In this document: piece by piece, positions 36,397-45,393 of the stretch
Position numbering within the stretch: the first letter of the stretch is position 1
Layout of the letters: every line of letters starts with the position of its first letter
Translations under genes and position numbers: made by a program
Source of the DNA: Tepidiphilus sp. J10
Lineage (GTDB): Bacteria; Pseudomonadota; Gammaproteobacteria; Burkholderiales; Thiobacillaceae
Direction: 5' to 3'
DNA: 60,340 nucleotides
NCBI GenBank assembly: GCA_945897955.1
Contig: CAMDGQ010000016.1
Location: forward strand, 1-60,340
Notes under the pieces: generated by a model
Database searches by the model: none
What the model was told of the DNA's origin: nothing
What the model saw: only the letters and a program-made list of their open reading frames with translations

Positions 36397-37770
36397 CTAG
36401 GCCGGCGCCAGCGGCAACTCGATGGTGACGGTTGTACCCTGGCCGGGTTCGCTGCGCAGGTTGATGCTGCCCGCGTAGCGATGCACGATCTGTCTGACCA
36501 GGGCTAGGCCGATACCCTGGCCGCCCTGCGTGTGGCCGACCAGCGGATCAAGCAGGTTGTCGATCTTGTCGGCCGGAATGCCGAACCCGCTGTCGGCGAT
36601 GACGATGCGAACAGCCGAACCGGCAGCCGCAGCATCAATGACCAGTTTGCCGCCCTGCGGCATGGCGTCCAGCGCATTGGCGACCAGACTGTTGAGCGCC
36701 TGCACCAGCAGGCGTTCTTCGCCACGCACATCCGGCAGGTTCCCGCGGCTGCGAATTTCGATTTCCACCCCCTGGCGAGCCGCGCGTTGGCTGTTGTCCT
36801 GATGCGCGCGTTCAACCACCGGGGCGACTTTGGCGGTTGCTTCGGCATCGCCCGGTTCGCCGGCAAATGTGAGCAGTTCGCGGATCCACCCGTCAAAACG
36901 ATCCGCCTCGCCGATGATTTCGCGCAGGCTGTTATTGATATCCGGGTTGTCAGTGCCATCGAGCGCCAGCTCGGCCGATGAGCGCATCGAGGCGATCGGA
37001 TTGCGAATGCTGTGCGCCACCGACCAGGCCATCTCGCCGACCGTGGACAGGCGCTCCTGCTTGATCAGCGCCAGTTGCTGGGAATCGATCAGCCGCTGCG
37101 CCCGACGGATGATCCAGAACAGACTGAGGTAGAGAAAGACGCCGCCAGTCACCACGCTTGCCCAGACCAGCAGGCGGCCATGATGGATGGATTCGTTGAG
37201 CGCATACGGGATACGGTAGATCTCCACGACGCCCAGGATTTTCCTGGATTCCTGATCCCGGATCGGGATGTAGTTCTCCACGAACCAGTCAACATTCTGC
37301 GAGAAAGCCAGGTGTTCGGATTTTTCGGTTTGGCTGACCACGCCTTTCTTGATCACCAATTCGCCCGTCAGGGCCTTGTCCAGTTCCTGGTTGCCCTTGA
37401 AGACCTTGCCGGTCAGCCTGCTGTCGCTCGACCAGAACAGGACGTGATCGAGTCCGTAAGCGTTGATCCGCGCCACGTCCGGCATGTGTGCGATGTCCGC
37501 GAAAAATTCGTTCAATGCCGCGTCGGCGGGCTTGCCGGTGTTGGAGAAATAGCTGCGCGGATCGTGGTGATGCGCGATGCGTTCGACAAATTGCCGAATC
37601 ACCGTGGCATCGCGCTGAAGCAGATGGCTTTCCAGAAAGTTGGCCAGCAGCCAGGAGGTGACCACGGACACCAGGCCAATGTAGATCAGGCCCTGTATCG
37701 AGAACATGCCGATCAGGCTGAAGCGGCCGACTCCTGCTGATGGTCCGGTTTCTGAGGTTTTTTCTTTCAT
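36397..37770 (-). CDS. Membrane sensor histidine kinase
   Basis: This 457-residue kinase has two membrane segments (about 19-43 and 200-222) flanking a periplasmic domain of roughly 155 residues. The phospho-accepting His253 is in EMAWSVAHSIRNPIASM, followed by N box LNSLVANALDAM, G1 VIADSGFGIP and G2 GGQGIGLALVRQIV. The periplasmic part has a Cache/PAS-like feel (KILGVVEIYRIPYALNESI) but no ligand motif that I recognise. I begin at the ATG at 37770 in preference to a TTG 15 codons upstream. It has no adjacent stand-alone response regulator, so the downstream receiver-fused glycosyltransferase is the natural partner. Confidence 0.88.
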   Translation of the reverse strand: MKEKTSETGPSAGVGRFSLIGMFSIQGLIYIGLVSVVTSWLLANFLESHLLQRDATVIRQFVERIAHHHDPRSYFSNTGKPADAALNEFFADIAHMPDVARINAYGLDHVLFWSSDSRLTGKVFKGNQELDKALTGELVIKKGVVSQTEKSEHLAFSQNVDWFVENYIPIRDQESRKILGVVEIYRIPYALNESIHHGRLLVWASVVTGGVFLYLSLFWIIRRAQRLIDSQQLALIKQERLSTVGEMAWSVAHSIRNPIASMRSSAELALDGTDNPDINNSLREIIGEADRFDGWIRELLTFAGEPGDAEATAKVAPVVERAHQDNSQRAARQGVEIEIRSRGNLPDVRGEERLLVQALNSLVANALDAMPQGGKLVIDAAAAGSAVRIVIADSGFGIPADKIDNLLDPLVGHTQGGQGIGLALVRQIVHRYAGSINLRSEPGQGTTVTIELPLAPA

Positions 37771-37918
37771 GGCGGGCTCAACGCGTTGGCGGTTTATTTT
37801 CGGGAACCCGAACAATAAACCCCACTTTTGAACTCGCCGTCAAACTTTCATCGGCAGACCCGCATCGGCGCGGCCCTGTTTCCTGTTTCCAGGTTGAAAG
37901 ATGCGGTCGGCTTGTCGG

Positions 37919-39226
37919 TTACACGTCCATGCCTTCCGACCAGATCAGCGCATGCAGGTGCGCGAGATTGACCGTTTCCGGACACAGACCGAGTGTTTCG
38001 GCGAGCCGTGCTGTCGCATCGCTGTCATTTCCCTCGCAGGCGGTGGCCAGCAGCAGGTAGGGGGCATAGATCCCGCGTCCATGCAGCAAGGCCGCAAGAA
38101 TGGGCTCGGACAGGTTGAGCGGGGCGAGCACGCGCTCCATCGGCAGATTGAGCAAGGCTTCCAGCATGGACAGGATGCCGACGATGAATAGCCCGTCGCG
38201 ATCTTCCTTTTTCACCCCATCCTGACCGAGGATTTCCACGAATCGGGCGCGGACCAGTGCGTTTCTCAACTGAGCCCGGCTGCGTCCATCGGCTTCCTGA
38301 TGGGTGAACAGCAACAGGGTCAGCCAGCGATAGAGCTGGTCGTGGCCCAGCATGATGAGGGCATGGCCGATCGAACGAATGGGATGACGCAGACCCACTG
38401 CCGGTGAATTGATGAAGCGCAGCATTTTGAAAGCCAGGCCGGGATCGAGCTTGAACTGCACTTCGATCAGCGGAAATTCGGCATGGCTGATGACCAGATT
38501 CATGAGCTTGATGATGCGCAGGCGGCTGGTGTCGATGGCGCGCGCGGCAGAAGGCAGCGGTCGGGTAAAGAAGTAGCCCTGGAACAGGTCGAAGGAAAGC
38601 TTGCGGCAAGCCGCGAAGGTTTCCTCGCTTTCGACGTTCCTGGCGATCAGGCGAGGCCCCTGGATGCCCTGGATGCGCACCAGCCTGTCACACAGGGACA
38701 TCAAGTCGGTATCGCCGACATCGAAGCGCAGAAAGCGGCTCTGCTGGGCGAGCGGAAGCATGCCCGGCAATACGGCGGCTTCGTCGAGCGCAAGTGCGTA
38801 ACCCTCTCTGGACAAGGTCTGGCAGCGGGCCAGCAGCGCGGGCGTGGGGTTGCCCGGATGCACGGCGAGGACACTGTTTTCCCGTGGCAGATTCTCCAGC
38901 AGCGGGTTGTCCAGCGTGGTCGGATCGATCTTGAGCAAGGTCAGCCGGTGGTTCATCGCTTTCTGGTATTCCGGGTCGATGACGCTGACCAGGAGCGCTT
39001 CGTCCCGAATCTGACGCATGCTGTTCGCGCCGGGCAGAACCGGAAGCGGGCTGGCTTCCTTGATCCCGAGCTCATAGCCAAGAAGGCGGAAATCCCCATC
39101 CAGCAAGGGCTGGCGAGTAATGAAACGGGGCAGGGGAACGGGTGCCGCAGCGGAGTCGGCTGCGGACGCCGTTTCAGTTTGGCGAAATGATTGCCTGGGC
39201 AGGGGGTTCAGCATCGCAGTCGACAT
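37919..39226 (-). CDS. EAL-like/HDOD signalling protein (YuxH type)
   Basis: This 435-residue protein has an N-terminal EAL-like domain without the catalytic EAL motif. It begins ITRQPLLDGDFRLLGYELGI, and later has YALALDEAAVL and FQGYFFTRPLP. A C-terminal HDOD domain follows, with LMNLVISHAEFPLIEVQFKL and SIGHALIMLGHDQLYRWLTL. Such YuxH-type proteins appear to be regulators without phosphodiesterase activity. The ATG at 39226 is preceded by AAAAGGA. It begins 21 bases after the DUF1631-type gene, and both lie behind the c-di-GMP riboswitch. The 148 bases after it, before the histidine kinase, show nothing I can name. Confidence 0.85.
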   Translation of the reverse strand: MSTAMLNPLPRQSFRQTETASAADSAAAPVPLPRFITRQPLLDGDFRLLGYELGIKEASPLPVLPGANSMRQIRDEALLVSVIDPEYQKAMNHRLTLLKIDPTTLDNPLLENLPRENSVLAVHPGNPTPALLARCQTLSREGYALALDEAAVLPGMLPLAQQSRFLRFDVGDTDLMSLCDRLVRIQGIQGPRLIARNVESEETFAACRKLSFDLFQGYFFTRPLPSAARAIDTSRLRIIKLMNLVISHAEFPLIEVQFKLDPGLAFKMLRFINSPAVGLRHPIRSIGHALIMLGHDQLYRWLTLLLFTHQEADGRSRAQLRNALVRARFVEILGQDGVKKEDRDGLFIVGILSMLEALLNLPMERVLAPLNLSEPILAALLHGRGIYAPYLLLATACEGNDSDATARLAETLGLCPETVNLAHLHALIWSEGMDV

Positions 39227-39246
39227 CTCGGTGATCCTTTTGAGGT

Positions 39247-40575
39247 TCAAGCAGTCTTTATGGCGCGCCGTACCGGTTCATTCCCGGGTTGGATGCGAGC
39301 CGGCAGTGCGTTGGTCGGTGCTTTCGCGAGGCGGGCGCGTCCGGCGCCCAGCGCATCAGCCAGGTCGTCGGCCCGCATGGAAAGAGCCCGTTCCCCCTGG
39401 CGGTTGGTCAGCAGATACAGGTTTTTTCGCGGACTGACCCAGGCCAGTTTGAGTGAGTTGACAGAACCGTCAGCCGCCTGGAATTCCAGCCAGCCGCCAA
39501 TTTCCAGTTCATCCATTCGAGCGGTGGATTGAACCGGTTCGTTGTGTTCGGCTTCGATTGGGGGAATGGCCGGGGCAGGAAGGGAAGGCTGCCTCGGGAC
39601 AACGGTTCGCGCCACCGGTTCGGGTAACGCCGGCGCCGGCAGGCTGGCGGGCAGCGGCGCGACTGGCTGTGCGGGCGGTTCGGCCTGGCGGCGCAATTTC
39701 ATGTCGTGCGTAGCCGCCAGGGCGAGTTCGATCACTGCATCCTCCGGAGGGCTGCCGCTCGCTTCACCCGGCATTGCGTCCGTCCTTGTCTCCAGGCATC
39801 CAAGGGCGACAGCCGGCGGCGGTTCGATCTCAGCCACATCCACCTCCGCCTCCGCCTCCACCTCCACCTCCACTTCCACAACATCCGCTTCCGTCAGGCC
39901 GGTCATCGGATACATATGCTCGGTCAGGTCACGATAAAGCTGGCTGACGCGTTCCGGCAGAAACCGGCGCAGGCCTCGGATTAGTTGATTCTTTGCTTCA
40001 TGCCGCCAAAGCTGGTCGCGGATGGCATCGGAAACAGCGGCCTCGATCATTCGAGGGCTCAGGGGAATGTCGCTGGATTTGATTGTCTCGTTGCCAAGCA
40101 GCGGCGCGAAACAGCGGGTCAGATTTTGCAGCGTCGCCCAGCTTGCGCTCTTGATGGCCTCCTCGATCTTGCCCGGATCGAGCGAATCATCGAGCAAGTC
40201 GTGTTTGACGATCTGCAACTGCCCGAAGTCAAAATCGATCCGGAAGCCGGAGATCGCCGACGGCTTGTACAGGCATGCGCGGATATATCGCTGTTCGAAG
40301 TGCTTGCGGAAATCCACCACCAGACTGTCTTTGCGCGCCCTGGCAAATTCGGCCGCATCCAGGATGGCTTCGCATTCGCCCTGGGTCATAGCCTGCGCGC
40401 TTGCGGAAAACAACAGCTCCTCCGCCTGGCGCAGCGCATCGGACAGGACAAGCGCCAAACGTTGACCGGCAATCTCGCCACACTCGCGCAGTTCCGGGGA
40501 CAAGGCAGCCCAGGCTGCCTGCGCGGCGGCATCAGAACGGCTAGCGCGCTCTGGCGGTTTGCCTGTAAATCCCAT
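39247..40575 (-). CDS. DUF1631-type protein under c-di-GMP riboswitch control
   Basis: This 442-residue protein has an N-terminal helical region (about 20-220) like DUF1631 proteins (DALRQAEELLFSASAQAMTQ; FRKHFEQRYIRACLYKPS). A low-complexity acidic VEVEVEAEAEVDVAE tract follows, then a Pro/Ala linker. A C-terminal beta-rich module (GGWLEFQAADGSVNSLKLAW; YLLTNRQGERALSMRADDL) is found at the end of DUF1631 proteins and resembles PilZ. The start has a near-perfect Shine-Dalgarno (AAGGAGG) eight bases upstream. Function is unknown. The riboswitch and the HDOD neighbour place it in c-di-GMP-linked motility or adhesion control. Confidence 0.8.
   Translation of the reverse strand: MGFTGKPPERASRSDAAAQAAWAALSPELRECGEIAGQRLALVLSDALRQAEELLFSASAQAMTQGECEAILDAAEFARARKDSLVVDFRKHFEQRYIRACLYKPSAISGFRIDFDFGQLQIVKHDLLDDSLDPGKIEEAIKSASWATLQNLTRCFAPLLGNETIKSSDIPLSPRMIEAAVSDAIRDQLWRHEAKNQLIRGLRRFLPERVSQLYRDLTEHMYPMTGLTEADVVEVEVEVEAEAEVDVAEIEPPPAVALGCLETRTDAMPGEASGSPPEDAVIELALAATHDMKLRRQAEPPAQPVAPLPASLPAPALPEPVARTVVPRQPSLPAPAIPPIEAEHNEPVQSTARMDELEIGGWLEFQAADGSVNSLKLAWVSPRKNLYLLTNRQGERALSMRADDLADALGAGRARLAKAPTNALPARIQPGNEPVRRAIKTA
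39835..39880. repeat. In-frame hexanucleotide-like repeat in the DUF1631-type gene
   Basis: A run of imperfect CCACCT/CCGCCT hexamers encodes the alternating acidic-hydrophobic VEVEVEAEAE tract. As the unit is six bases, gain or loss keeps the frame and would only change linker length. Confidence 0.7.
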
Positions 40576-40718
40576 GACACACCCTCCTTGCTTCCCGCGT
40601 GCAGCCGGGAAACGCTCCCGCAAGCCAACTGGCCGGAAGCCTCTGTTCAAGAGGTTTCCGCAGGGCAGCGCGCAAGACGGGAAACAAGGAAAGTGGACGC
40701 CGGAACGGCTCCGCTATT

Positions 40719-40806
40719 ACCTGGAAATCCCGCTGTCATGGGGTGTAAACCCTTTAGACCGGTGACTTTGCGTCCCCATCTTTCGATGGGTTTGCCCTTT
40801 GCAGGT
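40719..40806 (-). ncRNA. Cyclic di-GMP-I (GEMM) riboswitch
   Basis: Read on the minus strand, ACCTGCAAAGGGCAAACC begins the fold. CCCATC-GAAA-GATGGG gives the GNRA-capped hairpin. GGGACGCAAAGTCACCGG and then TCTAA match the conserved core and tetraloop-receptor side, and ATGACAGCGGGATT closes toward CCAGGT. P1 pairs ACCTG (40806-40802) with CAGGT (40723-40719). This fits the GEMM-I consensus closely. The 143 bases from here to the DUF1631-type ATG hold two hairpins (about 40633-40657 and 40592-40613), the second only a few bases before the AAGGAGG, so control is probably on translation or premature termination. Confidence 0.92.
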
Positions 40807-40832
40807 CAACAATGAATGACTGAACGAATGGC

Positions 40833-40859
40833 TTAACGGGCCTGCTTCATAAAACTTTA
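40833..40859 (-). promoter_or_regulatory. Sigma-28 (FliA)-like promoter for the riboswitch transcript
   Basis: On the minus strand TAAAGTTT (40859-40852) is followed after exactly 11 bases by CCCGTTAA (40840-40833). The first box is perfect, and the second matches GCCGATAA at six of eight positions. It places a start about 20 bases before the riboswitch, in the 79-base gap after dbpA. The same -35 box and spacing occur at the chemotaxis operon promoter in this window. Confidence 0.7.
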
Positions 40860-40885
40860 ATTTTTGCGGGGGCCAGGTGACGGGT

Positions 40886-42376
<1,491 letters not shown>

Positions 42377-42435
42377 GCCGGATTATCCTTGAAACAGAGC
42401 GCAGACATCGGGATAACCGATGAACCGGCCGGATT

Positions 42436-42556
42436 GCAGGTGCGAATTTATTCGCATAATCAAACGCTTGCGTGCGAATGAATTCGCACCTGCATCAGTA
42501 ACGCAACCGATTGAAATTCAAAGCCATTCAACTTCAACTGCCGTTTCCAGGATGAA
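42436..42556. repeat. Dispersed palindromic repeat, copy 1
   Basis: This 121-base element begins with an inverted repeat whose arms are TGCAGGTGCGAATTTATTCG and its near-complement ending GAATTCGCACCTGCA, around a short CAAACGCTTGCG centre. It continues with ATCAGTAACGCAACCGATTGAA and less conserved sequence ending near AGGATGAA. A second copy lies at 51499-51620, and the shared first 80 bases differ at only a few positions. It occupies most of the gap between dbpA and the TauE/SafE-type gene. Confidence 0.88.
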
Positions 42557-42620
42557 TGAGTACGTTCTTCCGGTGTAGGCTGGCGGGCTGTTTGTTTCTG
42601 CTTCAAGGTTCAATCATTCA

Positions 42621-43283
42621 ATGCCTGAAATTTCCTTCCTGGCCGCTTTCCTGACCGGCCTGCTTGGCGGCACGCATTGCGTCGGCATGTGCGGCGGTAT
42701 TGTCGCCGCGATGTCGTTTCAGGGGGCTGAGCGCCAACCCTGGCGCTTTCATGTCGGCTACAGCGTTGGACGGATCGCCAGTTACAGCGCGTTCGGCGCG
42801 GTGGCAGGGTTGATCGGTTCCGCCGCATTTCTGTCCGATAACCTGTTGCCCGTGCAACGCGCTTTGTATGTGCTGGCACAGATCATGTTGATTCTGCTCG
42901 GGCTGTACCTGGCCGGTTTCAATCAATCGGTCCGCATCCTGGAAGCAGCCGGCGGCGGCGTCTGGCGGCGGGTGCAGCCGATGCTTGCCCGGGTTGTGCC
43001 GGTGCGAAATCTCGCTCAGGCCCTGGCGGCGGGGGCATTGTGGGGGTGGCTGCCATGCGGCCTGGTTTACAGCGTGCTGGTGATGGCGCTCGCGGCGGGC
43101 GATGCGCTCAAGGGCGCCGCGCTGTTGCTGGCATTTGGCCTGGGCACGCTGCCCAACCTGCTGTTGATGGGCTGGGCAGCGGAGTATTTGCGGAATTTTG
43201 CGCGTCAGCTCTGGGTAAGACGCGGAGCGGGTTTGCTGGTGGCAGCGATGGGGGTTGCGGGATTACTGAACATGCTCCGCTGA
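42621..43283 (+). CDS. TauE/SafE (DsbD_2-like) membrane protein
   Basis: This 220-residue protein has six or seven hydrophobic segments. It carries the motif GLLGGTHCVGMCGGIVAAM in the first and WGWLPCGLVYSVLVMA in the middle, a Cys-containing repeat typical of the sulfite-exporter/DsbD-like group. Members of this group move copper, sulfite or thiol-reducing equivalents across the inner membrane. The exact substrate is not clear. It stands alone, convergent with the DUF4426 gene. Confidence 0.85.
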   Translation: MPEISFLAAFLTGLLGGTHCVGMCGGIVAAMSFQGAERQPWRFHVGYSVGRIASYSAFGAVAGLIGSAAFLSDNLLPVQRALYVLAQIMLILLGLYLAGFNQSVRILEAAGGGVWRRVQPMLARVVPVRNLAQALAAGALWGWLPCGLVYSVLVMALAAGDALKGAALLLAFGLGTLPNLLLMGWAAEYLRNFARQLWVRRGAGLLVAAMGVAGLLNMLR

Positions 43284-43311
43284 CACGGCGGCAAACTTCT
43301 TGCTGCGGGGA

Positions 43312-43761
43312 TCAATGCACGCTGAAGGCTTGCGAAAACTCCGATTTCATTGGTTTGCCCAGCACATTGGCGTTGACCAGAAAGCGAATCGTGTCGGGCG
43401 CATTGACACGGTATTCGCCCAGGTAATAAACGCCGTCGGCCTGGCGCACTTCCCGGATCGGAATCGTGAACAACTGGTTGTTCTGCGTGAAGCCACCGGC
43501 GTACACCTGCCCCGGAACCGACTCCGCCTTGCCATTGCGTCCCTTCTTGATCAGGGTCACGGTCAGCAGGCCGCGGCCGGGAGTCGGTGTGACGTTGTAG
43601 TCCTTGGCGGCTTCCGGGGTGAGTTCGGTGGTCGGCACTGCGACGCTGTGCATTTCCAGGTCGCCAAGCCGGGCGACTTCGGCCGCGCCGGCAAGGCCTG
43701 CACCAGCCGAGGCCAGAACAAGAGGGAACAGCAAAAAGCGATATAGCCCGGAAGATGTCAT
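43312..43761 (-). CDS. DUF4426 family exported protein
   Basis: This 149-residue protein has a signal peptide (FLLFPLVLASAGAGLAGAA) and a mature domain with DLEMHSVAVPTTELTPEAAK and GGFTQNNQLFTIPIREVRQA, which match DUF4426. The predicted location is periplasmic. Function is unknown. The 132 bases before hslU contain an ACGCGC-AGA-GGCGCGT hairpin and no recognisable hslV remnant. Confidence 0.85.
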   Translation of the reverse strand: MTSSGLYRFLLFPLVLASAGAGLAGAAEVARLGDLEMHSVAVPTTELTPEAAKDYNVTPTPGRGLLTVTLIKKGRNGKAESVPGQVYAGGFTQNNQLFTIPIREVRQADGVYYLGEYRVNAPDTIRFLVNANVLGKPMKSEFSQAFSVH

Positions 43762-43893
43762 GGTTGTCTCCTTGAATAGCTGATTATGGATGCCACTATA
43801 ACGCTAATTTTTACGCGCAGAGGCGCGTGTTTCGCGAGTGATAGACTCGTTCGGCCCTGTTTTAAACGCTGTTAACTTGAAATGAAGCAAAAG

Positions 43894-45228
43894 ATGTCTC
43901 AAATGACGCCGCAGGAAATCGTGCATGAACTCGATAAACACATCGTCGGACAGGATGCCGCCAAGCGCGCCTGCGCCATCGCGTTGCGCAACCGCTGGCG
44001 GCGGATGCGGGTCGAGGGGGTCATGCGACAGGAAATCACGCCCAAGAACATCCTGATGATCGGACCCACCGGCGTCGGCAAGACCGAGATCGCGCGGCGA
44101 CTGGCGCGTTTGTCGGGCGCGCCGTTCATCAAGGTGGAAGCGACCAAGTTCACCGAAGTCGGCTATGTCGGCAAGGATGTCGACAGCATCATCCGCGACC
44201 TGGCAGAGATCGCCGTCAAGCAGGCGCGCGAGGAAGCCACGCGCAAGGTTCGCATGCGCGCGGAAGATGCCGCCGAGGACCGCATCCTCGACGTGCTGTT
44301 GCCGGGCGCGCGTGATGCCTGGCAGGTTGAGGACGGCGCAGCCAAGCCGGAGGAATCCGCCACGCGGCAGAAATTCCGCAAGATGCTGCGCGAGGGCCAG
44401 CTTGACGACAAGGAAATCGAGCTTGATCTGGCGATGTCTTCCGCGCAGATGGAAATCTTTGCGCCGCCCGGAATGGAAGAACTCACCACGCAGTTGCAGG
44501 GCATGTTCCAGAACCTGGGTCAGAAGCGTACCCAGAAACGCAAGCTGAAGATTTCCGAGGCGATGAAGCAACTGGCTGACGAAGAAGCGGGGCGCTTCGT
44601 CAACGAGGAAGAAATCAAGCTGGAAGCCGTGCGTAATGTCGAGGCGAACGGCATAGTCTTTCTTGACGAGATCGACAAGATCGCCGGCCGCGAAGGCAGC
44701 GGACCGGATGTCTCGCGCCAGGGGGTGCAGCGCGACCTGCTGCCGCTGGTCGAAGGCGCCACCGTCTCGACCAAGATCGGCATGATCAAGACCGACCACA
44801 TCCTGTTCATCGCCAGCGGTGCGTTTCATCTGTCCAGGCCGTCCGATCTGATTCCCGAATTACAGGGCCGCTTTCCAATTCGGGTCGAACTGCAAAGCCT
44901 CAGCGTGAGTGACTTCGAACGCATCCTGACCGGCACCGATGCCTGTCTGACGCGGCAGTATCAAGCGCTGATGGAAACCGAGGGGGTCGGCCTGCAATTC
45001 AGTGACGACGCCATCCACCGCCTGGCCGAACTGGCCTGGCAGGTCAACGAGCGCACCGAGAACATCGGCGCGCGACGGTTGTACACGGTGATGGAACGCC
45101 TGCTCGACGAACTGTCGTTCGATGCCGACAAACGCGGCGGGGAGACGCTGAGCGTCGATGCGGACTATGTCGATGCACGTTTGAAGGAATTGGCGGCAAG
45201 CGAGGATCTGGCGCGCTATGTGTTGTGA
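43894..45228 (+). CDS. hslU: ATPase subunit of the HslUV protease
   Basis: This 444-residue AAA+ unfoldase has Walker [12 protein letters not shown], the pore loop [10 protein letters not shown], Walker [11 protein letters not shown] and the C-terminal sensor-2 region, ending SEDLARYVL as in HslU. An ATG four codons upstream is possible, but the chosen start begins [19 protein letters not shown] like E. coli HslU. The peptidase gene hslV, normally directly upstream, is not here. Confidence 0.95.
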   Translation: MSQMTPQEIVHELDKHIVGQDAAKRACAIALRNRWRRMRVEGVMRQEITPKNILMIGPTGVGKTEIARRLARLSGAPFIKVEATKFTEVGYVGKDVDSIIRDLAEIAVKQAREEATRKVRMRAEDAAEDRILDVLLPGARDAWQVEDGAAKPEESATRQKFRKMLREGQLDDKEIELDLAMSSAQMEIFAPPGMEELTTQLQGMFQNLGQKRTQKRKLKISEAMKQLADEEAGRFVNEEEIKLEAVRNVEANGIVFLDEIDKIAGREGSGPDVSRQGVQRDLLPLVEGATVSTKIGMIKTDHILFIASGAFHLSRPSDLIPELQGRFPIRVELQSLSVSDFERILTGTDACLTRQYQALMETEGVGLQFSDDAIHRLAELAWQVNERTENIGARRLYTVMERLLDELSFDADKRGGETLSVDADYVDARLKELAASEDLARYVL

Positions 45229-45233
45229 GCAAA

Positions 45234-45349
45234 GTAGGGCGGAAAAGCCGCCATGCGCCTTCCGCCTCGTCAATCATGCTTGCTGTTGCCCTCGAAGTAG
45301 CAAGTTTGAAGCTGGAGGCGGAAGGCGCCTTTCGGCTTTTCCGCCCTAC
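45234..45349. repeat. 116-bp palindromic intergenic element between hslU and parE
   Basis: Arms of about 35 bases, beginning GTAGGGCGGAAAAGCCG on the left and ending CGGCTTTTCCGCCCTAC on the right, surround a 45-base centre. The inner arms also pair (GCGCCTTCCGCCTC with GAGGCGGAAGGCGC). It lies six bases after the hslU stop. It resembles the GTAGGGCGGAATAA-type intergenic repeats common in betaproteobacteria. It could fold in RNA and act as a boundary. Confidence 0.85.
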
Positions 45350-45393
45350 GCTCAGCCGATATCATTCGCCAAGTCCATAGCAGTCCGAATCCC

